Shown here: positions 1 through 13,200 of the stretch, in pieces | How positions within the stretch are numbered: the stretch's first letter is position 1 | How the letters are laid out: every line of letters starts with the position of its first letter | From: Zonotrichia leucophrys gambelii | Lineage: Eukaryota > Chordata > Aves > Passeriformes > Passerellidae | Direction: 5' to 3' | DNA: 64,000 nt | Assembly (NCBI RefSeq): GCF_028769735.1 | Contig: NC_088178.1 | Span: 29,427,357 to 29,491,356 of the forward strand | Made by a program: the position numbers and the translations under genes | The notes under the pieces: generated by a model | What the model was told of the DNA's origin: nothing | Seen by the model: only the letters and a program-made list of their open reading frames with translations | Database searches by the model: none

Positions 1-1005
1 GCACAAAATCTGTGTGGAGGGATAAGCAAAACCCTCTGCAGAATAAAACTCTGCATCTCCTGCCTTTAACAGCATTTTTTTGGAGCTCTCATTTAATATT
101 TTAGTATTATTTAACTCGTGCTCTGTGCTGGAGAATTCTGAATTTCTATTCATCAAACAGTGCCAGAGATATCCTGGTATTTCTTATTTTGGCTGTGGCA
201 AGGCATAGAGCATCAATTCATTTCTATTTCATGAACTGCTTCAAATTTCTGCCCTTCCTGAGCAGAACACAAAGTGCACCCCTGCCCCTGCTCCTTGCTG
301 TAAGCAGAGCTTTAATCTTTAAATTCAGAGTGTTTTACAGTGTTTTCCCTGCTCATCCCTCTCTCAGCCACTGTGAGCACAATTCAAGCTATGACATCCA
401 CAAATGTGCTCAGAGTGGTTTCATTTTAAGTCTTATGGGAAAAAAAAATTATCATTTCCCAGCCTCTCACTTCCCAGATAATGCCCTGGGGTTGTGCAGT
501 TGCACCCACAGTAATATTGTCCTTTTTTATTTCACAGCTACAGTGGGGCTGTGTTTCATATTTACAACAGGATTATATTGGTATTGAAATGGAGCTGCTG
601 TAAAAGAGCTGGAGGGGATCTGTTCCAGCACTGCACGGGGAGATGAGACTCACACCCAGCTCAGGATTCACTGCAGTTGTGGGTGATAAAATCCAATTTA
701 TCCCCAAGAGATGCTTCACCTGCAATCTTGGCCTTGCCTTTTTCAAGAGATTGAGAAAACAGAAGTTTAGGTGAGGGTGGGGTAAAATCTGGACTCTGTG
801 ACACCATTCAGAGAGGATGTTTTTAGTGATTTTGTCTTTACCTAGAAGGGATATTTTTATTAATTTTGTCTTTACCTCAGGGAACAACCCCCAGAAACAA
901 CCTGATTTTTACCTATTTCTGTTTCACACCAACCACTCCCTTTTACTTGTTCAAAAAGATGAACTTTTCCTTTTATTTCCAATCCTTTCCCCTTTATATC
1001 TGCAG
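1..1005. other. LEPR intron (5' part), no exon recognised
   Basis: AT-leaning sequence with no exon that could supply a start codon and end in the required phase 1 before the exon at 1006. Two donor-like sites were tested: one near 298 gives the wrong phase, and the one after about 769 is preceded by a stop in the needed frame. Confidence 0.5.
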
Positions 1006-1299
1006 ACTTCCTTCAGATGGCAGCTGCCCATTGCATGGTCCACCCAGTTCCTGCCAGGAATTTCACACTGCCCTGTGTGCTGCTGAACGAGACCTTTTTG
1101 AGCCCTTTCTCAGCTGGGAGCTGGTCTGGTTTGGGGAGAGAACTTGGAGCACCCAAAATCAAGCATTTCATGAACGAAGAAAATTTTCTGTGTTGCCTTT
1201 GGAGTGCCAGCGACTTTGATTGTTCATTGTACAGAGCAAGCATGCAGGCAAGGAAGTTTATTCCTTCAGAAATAAATCTCTCTGCTCCTCAGAAAATAG
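1006..1299 (+). CDS. LEPR: LEPR exon: end of signal peptide and N-terminal domain
   Basis: The acceptor is the cag at 1003-1005 and the donor is g|gtgggt at 1299/1300. The exon opens with the last two bases of a codon, then [14 protein letters not shown], which aligns without gaps to the end of the signal peptide and start of mature human LEPR (FIYVITAFNLSYPI). It carries the paired cysteines of the N-terminal domain (LPCVLL, FLCCLW, DFDCSLY) and three N-glycosylation sequons (NFT, NET, NLS). The last base, g, joins the next exon to make Asp. An exon ending in phase 1 must precede it to supply the start codon. Confidence 0.9.
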
Positions 1300-4200
1300 G
1301 TGGGTTTAGCACTCAAGGGCATAAGGAGTTAATTATTGCAAAAATATTTTGAGTTTTTTGTTGTTTGGGAGGAGAGGGGGGGTTGGATTAATGGGGATTC
1401 ACTTTTATCCTGGGCAGTCAACACTGTGGCAAAATCCTTACTCAGTGTGGCAAAATCCTTTCTCAGTGTGGTAAAATCCTTACTCAGGGTGGTAAAATCC
1501 TTTCTCAGTGTGGTAAAATCCTTGCTCAGTGTGGTAAAATCCTTCCTCAGTGTGGTAAAATCCTTCCTCAGTGTGGTAAAATCCTTTCTCAGTATGGTAA
1601 AATCCTTACTCAGTGTGGAAAAATCTTTACTCAGTGTGGTAAAATCCTTAGTCAGGGTGGTAAAATCCTTCTCAGTGTGGTAAAATCCTTCTCAGGGTGG
1701 CAAAATCCTTTCTCAGGGTGGTAAAATCCTTTCTCAGGGTGGCAAAATCCTTTCTCAGGGTGGTAAAATCCTTACTCAGGGTGGTAAAATCCTTGCTCAG
1801 TGTGGCAAAATCCTTGCTCAGTGTGGTAAAATCCTTACTCAGGGTGGTAAAATCCTTACTCAGGGTGGTAAAATCCTTTCTCAGTGTGGCAAAATCCTTG
1901 CTCAGTGTGGTAAAATCCTTACTCAGTGTGGCAAAATCCTTACTCAGGGTGGTAAAATCCTTACTCAGGGTGGTAAAATCCTTTCTCAGGGTGGCAAAAT
2001 CCTTACTCAGTGTGGTAAAATCCTTACTCAGTGTGGCAAAATCCTTACTCAGGGTGGCAAAATCCTTTCTCAGTGTGGTAAAATCCTTCCTCAGCCTGGT
2101 AAAATCCTTTCTCAGGATGTTAAAATCCTTCCTTAGAGAAGCAAAATCCTTCTCAGTGTGGTGAAATCCTTACTCAGACAGGTAAAATTCTTCCTCAGGG
2201 GGTAAAATCCTTCCTCAGAATGTAGTGGAAAATGGAGGAATTGTACAGCACGGTTTCAAAAGGGAAAAAAAAAGTTGGCTTTCTTTCCAGGGGAATTGTG
2301 AATAAAATATGGAGCACTGCATAAGAGGACATAAACCCAGATCTTCAAAGGAGTTTAGACACTGTGAGGAATATTTTAAATATTTTTGGTGGATGTGGGC
2401 TTTAAACTCCATCAGCAGGCAGGGGAGATGGAGAGCAAATGGCATCGTTTCTACATGAATTATGAGGCTTTCAATAAGAAATGTGCAGTAAATGCCTGTA
2501 CATGGATTAGGATTTTTTTCCCAAGGATTTTTTCCTGCTCCTGTCTCTGAGGAACACGGAGCTGGCATCCTGCTGCCAGGAATCTCCTTGACCTCAGTGG
2601 GTAGAATTTCATTCCACAAATCCCCAGGACACAGCAACCACCATCAGCTGCATTTTTCTTCACCCTGCAGCCTGGTCCCTAAATCCAGGTAAAAAAATAT
2701 TCCTTCTTTAATCATGACAGTGCAGAACCACGTGGATTGTGAGCCTTGGAAGCGTTTAAGGTGCCCAAATCAAATTATTCATAAATATTTTCCCATCTGT
2801 GGTGCAGCCTCACTTTCAGGAATGTCTGTTCCTTGTCCTCTCTTTGTGAGTGACTTCCATCCAGGTATTTTATTTTGTTTTAGTGCAGCTCAGAAATGTG
2901 TGATCCCTTTCTTTTGTCCAGACTGGAGCTGGAACGTGGAGTGTTGGATTAGGGGCAGGCTGGACCTGTTGGTTTGTAACCTGCAGCTTTTGAAGCTGGA
3001 CCTGAGGGCTGACCTGAAGGTGAATCTTTTATACTCTGGGTAAGTACAGGATTTACTGTTAAACCCCTCTGGAAAACTGAAAGCATTTCCTAAAACATCA
3101 ACATTCCAGCTGCCAGCATGGTGGGAGCTTTAGCTCTGCAGGTTTTACCTTGTCCTGTCTAAAAGTAATCCTGGATAAGATGGAAAGTTTGTGGTTATTT
3201 GAATGAAAAATGGTTGGAATGGAGAGTCCCCCTTCTCTGTCCTTCCCATGTTTCTTAAAATCTTAATGAAATCAGCATTGACTTCTTAAGGTATCTTTGT
3301 TGTTAGAATTTCTTAATTTTAAAGTTTTGGTTCTGCTTTTAATTTTTTTTACCATAATATTGTCTCTCTGGAAGTAACTGTGGTACTTTCCATGTGATCC
3401 AGTGGCAGATGCTGCTCTCATCTCACTGGCACTGTGGTGAATATTCCCTGGAATGCTGAGAGCTGGAATCCTCCTGCCTGTGGGATGGGCAGCTCTGGTG
3501 CACATTGGTTGCAAAAAGATCTGTTTGATACCGTGAAACCACCCTGGTGTTTCTGGGTTGTTGATAAATTTGAAGAGGCACACAGAGACTTCATTTCCTG
3601 ATGAAACAGGATAAACTGAAGTAGTTGAATTAGCTGAATTTATGGAGGACATCCTGAACAGCCAGATCTCATTTGGCACAAATCACCCCTGTAGTCAGAG
3701 CAGAACCCAAATGTGTTATTTAGGAATAAATATGGTTGTTGAGCTGACACAACATTAAATCCCATTTTGGTGAGGAGGGTTCCCATTTCCAGTGTGACTC
3801 CTGCAATACCATTCCGTGGGTGTTGGTGGGGAAGCAGCTCTGCCTTTGCTCTGCTCCATCCAGGCCCAGCTGCACAGGAGAAGCTTTGCCAGTGATCCCA
3901 GAGCAGAAATCTCTGTATTGAATTGTTTTGGGATGCCAGCAGCCTGCAGCCCCAGCTGGGCTGAGGAGGCTCCTTGTGGCAGGAAGGGAATTCAGTGAGC
4001 TCCATGCAGTTTAGGAGAGCAGGCCCTGTGGGCTCAGCAGGGTCTCTGTTTGATTCCTCTTTGCTGCAAAGATGGGAAGCAAAGCAAAACCTTGGAGAAC
4101 TCACTTCCCTCCCCACATTCCACATTAATATTTGCCTTTTGGGGTCCCTGTGTTCTGGGGGAGCAGCAAGCACAGGCATTTCAGCCTTTGGGACGGTGAC

Positions 4201-7200
4201 AGCTTTCCCTGCTGGCTCTCTGATACCTTAGCATTTTATTCCTGAGCCAGAATACCTTGAAAACATTCCCAGTTTTAAAAATATGCATTGCTGGCATGTG
4301 TTTCTCCCTGGGAGTCTGGAGATCCAGCCAGGATTCTCACATGCAGGGCACTGCACAAAAATAATGATACAGGAGAATGTACAACAGGAAAGCTTGGGTC
4401 TCTCACAGCTTTTTCTTTTTTTTTTTTTTTTCCCAGCATTAGAGAAGTCTCTTCTTATTTACCACATCCACAGTTTTCCTGCTTGGAAATAGCAGGAATG
4501 GGAATGATGTGTTCTGCCCATGGCAGTGCCCTGTGAGAGGCTCAAGTGAGGGAGAGGATGGGGCTTTGAAAAGGTTGTTTCAAAAGAACAGAAAAGAAAA
4601 GGTTATTCCAAAGCTTCATTAGACTGATGGGTTAATTGTCTACCAAACATCTTTCCAGCTGTCTGATGCCAGGAATGCTGCAAAGGCCAGGGTTAATTCC
4701 ATGAGCTGGAATCTTTAGCCTCAGGGACCCCCTTGGTTTCAGTTTGAGCACTGATTATCATTGCCCTTTGAGCTCATGAGGCTGCATTCATATTTGGACT
4801 TATTTGAAGAACCTGGGGGGCTCTCCTCCAGCTCTGGGCCCAAATTCCCATGTTTTTTAAGGATAAATCATTCAATCAGTTGTGCATTGAGCCTCTCCAG
4901 CCAGAGAAAACCAACCTCTCATTAGAGATTGATGAGCTCAGCAGCCCTCAGATCTGCTGCAGTTTCATGGGGCAGCTTCCTCAAATAAGGATTTTTCTAG
5001 AGCTACCATTGATCAAAACCAGTGGGAAATATTCATGGAGAAAATCCTGGAAGCCCCAGAGAGCTTTGCTCCATCCTTTCCCAGTCAAGGCAGTGCTTGG
5101 GAAGGATATGGGAACAGTGTGACAGCAGAGTTACAATGGTGACCCTATTTCACAGCCACCTGCTTGGGATGGAGCTTTCCTGAAAATTCAGGTGATTTGC
5201 CCTGAAAGGAGTTTTACTTTTTCTTCTCAATTGCAAGAACAGGATTGAAATTCAGCCAGGACATTTTGCAGCATCTTCTTGAAAGTCTCCAAGTTCCCCA
5301 CAGGGCCACAGATGAATTTAGCAGGAGAAGCATCACCTTCTGAAGGGGGTTGAATATAAATATAAAACATTTAGGACTTCCTGCATGTTTCTTTTCCAAG
5401 GTGTTGGCTAAAAGAACTCTCTGTGACAGGATTTGGGTGGAGGAGCTGACCTCTCCTCAGCTTGTGAGGGTTAATAAGTCAGGAGAGGAGGTTTTAGCAT
5501 TTTTCTCCCTTTACACTGCTTTTTTTTGGTGCAAACAAGTCCATTTGAATGGTTAAAAATTGAAATAATTATTAGGAATGATGAAGGGCTGGTGTGGTGG
5601 TAACCACTTTCCAGATAGATCAGATCAAAGACATGGTTTGAAGAAAGAAATATGTTTTCTTCAATATGGATTGGTTGTGGCTTTTGGAGACCAATAAAAT
5701 CTGAGAGCAACAGGAGAAGGCAGAGAAGCTTCAAAGCAAATTCTGCAAAGTTTTTGAAAGGAAATTCAGGAGAAAACAGCGGAGCCACATCTAGAAAAAC
5801 CAAATTATTCCAAGTCATTTCAGAGCTCCGTGTCTGCCAGACACCATCAGCATAATTCCTGGTGAGAATTATTGCAGGAATGTCAGGATGGGCTGTCTGG
5901 AGCATTAATAAATGTAAAGCATACCTTGACATGGCCCTGCCTGGGGCTGTTCCTGCAGAGCAGCTGGGAGGGCAGGGCTGCCCAAATTCCGTGGTTTTCC
6001 AGCCTCAGAGGATCCCAGGATGCAGAAGGATCAGTGAGGGATGGGGGAGTGGGGCTGGGATGGTCCCAGCCTGAGCTCTTCCCATCCTCCATAATCCCCC
6101 TCAGTTTTTTGATCTTTTCCCCTCTAAGCAGGGCAGGATATGGAGATGGAACTGGTGAATCATGGCCAGTTCCCTGTGCTCTGCTCTCAGATAAATGGAG
6201 CAGATAACAAATGCACTAAACCCAAAAAATAAAGCAGCAGAACTTGTCCTTCCCTCTCCTCCAATGCAGAGATCTCTGCCCTGCCTGAATCCAAGTGTTC
6301 CAGTGACTCATGCCAGCTATAAAACCATTGGAAAAATGTACTGAAAGGCTCCTATTCCATGAATTTCCATTTCTTTCTCTGAATTAGTAAAACAAAACCC
6401 TTACTGGACAGAAATAATTCCAAAATCACTTCAGAACAATTCCAAACAGGAGCTTTTTATTTTTTTTGTTGGGTAAGGATGAAACGTGAAAAGCAGGAAG
6501 GAATCCGAGGTGATTGAGCTGTCAGGGTTTGTCTTGGCTTTGCTGCTGGGAGAAATTTGGCCTCAAATTATTTGCACGATTAAATTCCCAACCTTGGGGA
6601 GGCTTTAGTCACTGGATACCTGCAGAATTCCATAAATGTGGGGTTCTGGAAGAGCCTGAAGAGCAGAGATGAGAATGATGAATGCTTTGGGAACTGCTGG
6701 TTCTGAAGATTCAGATGGGATATTGGGAAGGAATATTGGGATATTGGGAATCAGGAATTGTTCCCTGGGAGCGGGGGGAGGCCCTGGGATGGATTTCTCA
6801 GAGAAGCTGTGGCTGCCCTGGATCCCTGGAAGTGCCCAAGGATGGGTTTGGAGCAGCCTGGGACAGTGGAAAAGGTTCCTGTCCATGGCAGGGGCTGGGA
6901 TTTAAGGTCCCTCCAAATCCAAACCGTTCCATGATTATAATATTCCCTGTAATGCTTAATTGTAGCAGGAGATAGAAGGAGCATTAACTTGTTTTGGTAT
7001 TATTTCAGTGCCTCACAAATGGGAATTAAGAATTCATCTCTTTTGGGATGGCAGGGAGCTGCCATGGGAAGGTAAAACAGCCCTGTGTGCCTAAAGAAAA
7101 TCTAGGAATTCTGTAATGGAATTGTGTTCATTACTTGAAAGCCATTTAAAAAGGGAGAAGCAGCAAAGTTTGGTGGTTTTTTTCATTAATTATTTTAATT

Positions 7201-10200
7201 CTTTGATCAATAAACCATACCCAGATGGCCACGCCTATTGAGATACACAAAATAATTTTGTTTCCTGTTTTGTTTTCCCCCCTGCAGGTCGGAGCTGTCC
7301 CTGGGGGCTGCATCCACGAGCTCCCTGCAGGGCACAGTGAGGGTGGCTCCGTGTGACTGCAGGGACCGGGCCAGCTGCCAGTGCCTGCTGGGCACCCCGA
7401 GCCTCGGGCACACCTACCTGCTGTGGCTGCAGGTGGTGGCAGGGGACACAGCCCTGGGGTCACCCCTGCTGGCCCTGCAGCCCTGGGACATCGGTGAGCA
7501 CGGCTGGACCCCCGGCCATGGAGCTCTGAGCCAGGGGCTGAGCTGGGAGCGCAGCTGAGAGAGGGAAAATGATGGGTTTTCATTGAGAGCTTCAGTGGAT
7601 CAGGGGTTGGGTTAGAAGTGTAGTTAGCAAGGGTCATACATTGGGATTGGGTTGGGTTAGAAGTGTAGTTAGCAAAGTCATACATTGGGATTGGGTTGGG
7701 TTACAAGTGTAGTTAGCAAAGTCATACATTTGGATTGGATTAGAAGTGTACTTAGCAAAGCTCATACACTGGGATTGGGTTGGATTAGAAGTGTACTTAG
7801 CAAAGGTCATACACTGGGATTGGGTTGGGTTAGAAGTGTAGTTAGCAAGGGTCTTACATTGGGATTGGGTTGGGTTACAAGTGTAGTTAGCACAGCTCAT
7901 ACATTGGGATTGGGTTGGGTTACAAGTGTAGTTAGCAAAGGTCATACATTGAGATTGAGTTGGGTTACAAGTGTAGTTAGCAAGGGTCTTACATTGGGAT
8001 TGGGTTGGGTTACAAGTGTAGTTAGCAAGGGTCTTACATTGTGATTGGGTTGGGTTAGAAGTGTCATTAGCAAGGGTCATACATTGGGATTGGGTTGGGT
8101 TAGAAGTGTCGTTAGCAAGGGTCTTACATTGGGATTGAGTTGGGTTACAAGTGTAGTTAGCAAAGGTCACACATTGGGATTGGGTTGGTTTAGAAGTGTA
8201 GTTAGCAAGCGTCTTACATTGGGATAGGGTTGGGTTACAAGTGTAGTTAGCAAGGGTCATACATTGGGATTGGGTTGGGTTAGAAGTGCAGTTAGCAAGG
8301 GTCATACTTTGGGATAGGGTTGGGTTACAAGTGTAGTTAGCAAAGTCATACATTGGGATTGGGTTGGGTTACAAGTGTCATTAGCAAAGCTCATACTTTG
8401 GGATTGGGTTGGATTAGAAGTGTACTTAGCAAAGGTCATACACTGGGATTGGGTTGGGTTAGAAGTGTAGTTAGCAAGGGTCTTACATTGGGATTGGGTT
8501 GGGTTACAAGTGTAGTTAGCAAAGCTCATACATTGGGATTGGGTTGGGTTACAAGTGTAGTTAGCAAAGGTCATACACTGGGATTGGGTTGGGTTACAAG
8601 TGTAGTTAGCAAAGCTCATACTTTGGGATTGGGTTGGGTTACAAGTGTAGTTAGCAAAGTCATACTTTGGGATTGGGTTGGGTTACAAGTGTAGTTAGCA
8701 AGGGTCTTACATTGGGATTGGGTTGGGTTAGAAGTGTAGTTAGCAAAGTCATACTTTGGGATTGGGTTGGGTTACAAGTGTAGTTAGCAAAGTCATACAT
8801 TGGGATTGGGTTGGGTTAGAAGTGTAGTTAGCAAAGGTCATACATTGGGATTGGGTTGGGTTAGAAGTGTAGTTAGCAAAGGTCATACATTGGGATTGAG
8901 TTGGGTTACAAGTGTAGTTAGCAAAGCTCATACACTGGGATTGGGTTGGTTTAGAAGTGTAGTTAGCAAAGCTCATACACTGGGATTGGGTTGGGTTACA
9001 AGTGTAGTTAGCAAAGTCATACATTGGGATTGGGTTGGTTTGGAAATGTAGTTTGCAAAGGTCATACATTGGGATTGGGTTGGGTTAGAAGTGTAGTTAG
9101 CAAGGGTCTTGCTCATACTTTGGGATTGGTTTGGGTTAGAAGTGCAGTTAGCAAAGTCATACATTGGGATTGGGTTGGGTTAGAAGTGTCATTAGCAAAG
9201 TCATACTTTGGGATTGGGTTGGGTTAGAAGTGTCGTTAGCAAAGGTCATACATTGGGATTGGGTTGGGTTAGAAGTGTAGTTAGCAAGGGTCTTACATTG
9301 GGATTGGGTTGGGTTAGAAGTGTAGTTAGCAAAGTCATACATTGGGATTGGGTTGGGTTAGAAGTGCAGTTAGCAAGGGTCATACTTTGGGATAGGGTTG
9401 GGTTACAAGTGTAGTTAGCAAAGTCATACATTGGGATTGGGTTGGGTTACAAGTGTAGTTAGCAAGGTCATACATTGGGATAGGGTTGGGTTACAAGTGT
9501 ACTTAGCAAAGTCATATATTGGGATTGGGTTGGGTTAGAAGTGTCGTTAGCAAAGGTCATACACTGGGATTGGGTTGGGTTACAAGTGTAGTTAGCAAGG
9601 GTCATACATTGGGATTGGGTTGGGTTAGAAGTATAGTTAGCATAGGTCATACATTGGGATTGGGTTGGGTTACAAGTGTAGTTAGCAAAGTCATACATTG
9701 GGATTGGGTTGGGTTACAAGTGTAGTTAGCAAAGTCATACATTGGGATTGGGTTGGGTTACAAGTGTAGTTAGCAAAGGTCATACATTGGGATTGGAGCT
9801 TAACAAGGAAATGAATTGATACCAGGTGGGATAACTGGAACAAGGTTGGGAATGACAGGTGAGGAACAAAGTACAGAAACAGTGCAGGAGCCATAAATAC
9901 AACTGAATTCTAAGAATGAGAGGAGGTTTGGACTGGGACCAGCAGGCCAAGGAGCCCTGCAGCTTGACAAGGGTGGAGAGTTCACCATGAGGAAGAGGTT
10001 TTACTTCCTCTTCAAAGGAAGAGTCAGAACTTACTGTTCTGAAATGGGTCAGAACCCATTGCTTTGGGTCAGAACCCATTTCTTTGTGTTCTGACCCATC
10101 TCAGAGCCCACCAAGCCAATCAAGGAGGACAATTGCACAGCCCTAATGGACATCCAGCTAATTAAAATACAAAGTGAGAGAGTTAATGATTATGTAACTG

Positions 10201-13200
10201 GTGTCCTGGAAACCATCTGAATAAGGAAAACCCTTTTGGATAAATAGAGAGTAGGAGTTTGTGACTTGTCTTTGGGAGGTTACTCCCCAGCTGTCCAGTG
10301 CTGTAATAAATACACCCTCTTTTCAGCACTGTAATAAATACACCCTCTTTTCAGCATAAATGTACCCTCTTTTCAGCTTTAATTAGTAGAAGAGTCATCT
10401 GCCCATGCTCCACAACAGCAGCAGGATGGTTCTGCTGGGAAAGGGGCACAGACAGGGCAGGAAAAGCTCCCTAATCCCTGTCTGGGCTCCAGTGCAAACC
10501 ACACTGAGCACAGCCCAAGCACTCAAATATTGGTTGTTTCTCGTTTTTTTCCTTTCCAATCAGAACCTCTCTGTGCACAAGACTGGCCCAGTGGTGGAGC
10601 TTGTTGCTGAGGGCTTCAATTAAATTCAAAAAGCTCTTCCCACAGTTGCTTAGCAAGAAATCCCACCCATTTTCCCAAGCAGCTCTCTGATCCTGATGTT
10701 TTTTCCTCACCCATGCAAGCCCAAGCTGGAAAACATTCCTGTGTGTTTGATCAAGCTCACACTCTCCTGACATGATGAATTTGAGATGTGCTGCTATCCA
10801 ACGTGCCCAGTTATTGCAGATTTGGGCAGATTTCATAAAGGCAGGAGCTGTCAGCTGCAGGGGAAAAAAATTAAAGTTTTATGAACATCTTATTAACTTA
10901 AAAACTTAGGAACTTTATGAAGTTCCTCCTAACTGATGTGCTCTGCAGACAGAACCAGTTAAAATCTCTGGGTGGGCTGGTTTGGAAGATGAGAGGTGGC
11001 ATTTTCCATCCTGCTGGTTTGAAATGATGCTGCAGGAAAAAATTAAAAATTCAGGCTGGAGTCTGCCAGTATTTAAAAATGACACAATGAGTTAGCTCTG
11101 CTTAGTGAAGCATGTTTTTAAAATGCACAATATTAATATATGTTCTGCCAAGATTTAGCTCAATTAAAACTATTTTGAATGTAGAACTCTTGAGTGCTTG
11201 TGCCACGTGGATTTTATTTGCTGATAGGGGAGCAGGTGGCATCAGAACCATCATTATCTGTGGGATCTGATTCAGGGAAATGTGATGGCAAAGCCACTGA
11301 CTTTTATTTGCTTCCTCCCCAATCACTCCCTGCTGGCCTTCCTGAAGTTAATTGCTTTGAGATGGTCCAGAAGTAGAAATTAAATAAAATCTGACTTGGT
11401 GTGGTAGATCTATACTGAAAATGCAAAGAGAATTTTGTTATAAATAACTAAATAAAATCTGATTTGGTTGATGGATTTATATGGAAATAATTAGAGATAT
11501 TTGCTATAACTGAGTGACATTCCAGTAATGCAGGTAAATGGGACCCTTGGAGAGCTGCACCCCAGAGCAGGTGGGATTTGAGGGGAACATTTGCCCACTG
11601 CCCAGGAATTTTGGGAATGTTTTCCCTTCAGCTTCTGCAGGGTTTTGCTCTTCCATGGGCAAAACTTGGCTGGGAATGAGGGCAGGGCCAGCCAAGGTCT
11701 GAGTACCAGGGAGAAGCAGGGCCTTGGCTCCTTGGCATTGTCCGAGGAATGGAATCCTGGGCATTTCCCACTTCATCCCCATGGGAATATCCAAACTGTC
11801 CATTTTCACTCTCCTGGACACCTCCTTTCCCAGCCAGTTTCCCATATCTGGAAATATGTTTGCAATATCATCCCTTGGAAGGATGGGAATGTTTAGGAAA
11901 TCCCAGTGTACACTATAAGGAGCAAATTGATTTTCTCAGCATTCCTATCATTCAAGGCAGGTAAGCCAGGGCTTGGCTACTGGGAAAAGTTGTGGCCTGA
12001 GGGAAGAAACTCCTGCAGGTTTAAGGGAAATGGGAGGTCAAACAGCATTTCTGGGTGACTGCAGCAGCACCAGGGTGACAACGCAGAACAGCTCTTGGAA
12101 ACTGAGTTTAAAAGAGCTGAGTTAGGTGTGAGTTGTGACTGGGTGAAGCCCAGCAGCCTGGGCGAGGCTGGGCTGACCTGTGGGTGGATGTGTGTGCAGT
12201 GAAGCCCGAGGCCCCCGTGAGGCTGCGCCTGGAGCTGGCCGAGAGGGGGCAGGTGAAGCTCTGCTGGTCCAGCCCTGCCCCGCCGCCCTTCCCTCTGCAG
12301 CACCAAGTGAGGGTCTCTGCGCCCCCGGGCCGCGGGGACAGCCAGGTGAGCACCGTGCCTTCTTCGGGGGCTGGGCATTCCCGAACCCCGGCATTCCCAA
12401 ATCCCGGCATTCCTGAATCCCGGCATTGCCGAACCCCGGCATTCCCGAATCCTGGCATTCCTGAACCCCGGCATTCCCGAATCCCGGCATTCCCAAATCC
12501 CGGCATTCCCAAATCCCGGCTTTGCCGATCCCGGCATTCCCAAACTCTGGCATTCCCGAATACTGGCCATTCCACCGAATCCCCCGGCGTTCCAAATCCC
12601 GGCATTCCCAAATCCCGGCATTCCCGAATCCTGGCATTCCCAAATCCCGGCATTCCCGAATCCCGGCTTTGCCGAATCCCGGCATTCCCAAATCCCGGCA
12701 TTCCCGAATCCTGGCATTCCTGAATCCCGGCATTCCCAAATCCCGGCATTCCCGAATACTGGCATTCCTGAATCCCGGCTTTGCCAAATCCCGGCATTCC
12801 CGAGTACCAGCATTCCCGAACCCCGGCATTCCCAAATCCTGGCATTCCCGAATCCCGGCTTTGCTAAATCCGGCATTCCCGAATCCTGGCATTCCCGAAT
12901 CCCGGCATTCCCGAATCCCGGCTTTGCCAAATCCCGGCATTCCCGAATCCCGGCATTCCCAAACCCCGGCATTCCCAAATCCTGGCATTCCCGAATCCCG
13001 GCATTGCCAAATCCCGGCATTCCCGAATCCTGGCATTCCCGAATCCCGGCATTCCCAAATCCGGCATTCCCAAATCCTGGCATTCCCGAATCCCGGCTTT
13101 GCCACCGCTCCCCTGGGCCTTGGATTGGGAGGGGGGCTCTTCTGGTGGAGCTGGGCTTAGCTCGCTGCTTTTCCCTGGAAAATCTGGGCTTAGCTCGCTG

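Noticed and set aside
698..769. Candidate start exon ATGCTTCACCTG with donor after 769
   Set aside because: In the frame that starts at this ATG the exon ends in a TAG stop, and the phase needed for exon 1006 also meets a stop.
1336..2164. Long open frames of repeating VKSLLSV units
   Set aside because: They come from a 21-bp minisatellite inside an intron; the unit length is a multiple of three, so an open frame is expected by chance. No splice or codon evidence supports a protein.
7634..9725. Long open frames on both strands in the 45-bp repeat
   Set aside because: Also an effect of a unit divisible by three. Open frames exist on opposite strands at once, which real genes seldom show.
7612..9796. 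Telomere-like array (GGGTTA)
   Set aside because: The unit contains GGGTTA once, but it is a 45-bp minisatellite, not a run of TTAGGG.
11977..13160. Open frames of over 300 codons on the minus strand (repeating [14 protein letters not shown])
   Set aside because: They read through the 16-bp minisatellite and across a LEPR exon in antisense. Three frames are open together because 16 bp cycles through all frames without making a stop.
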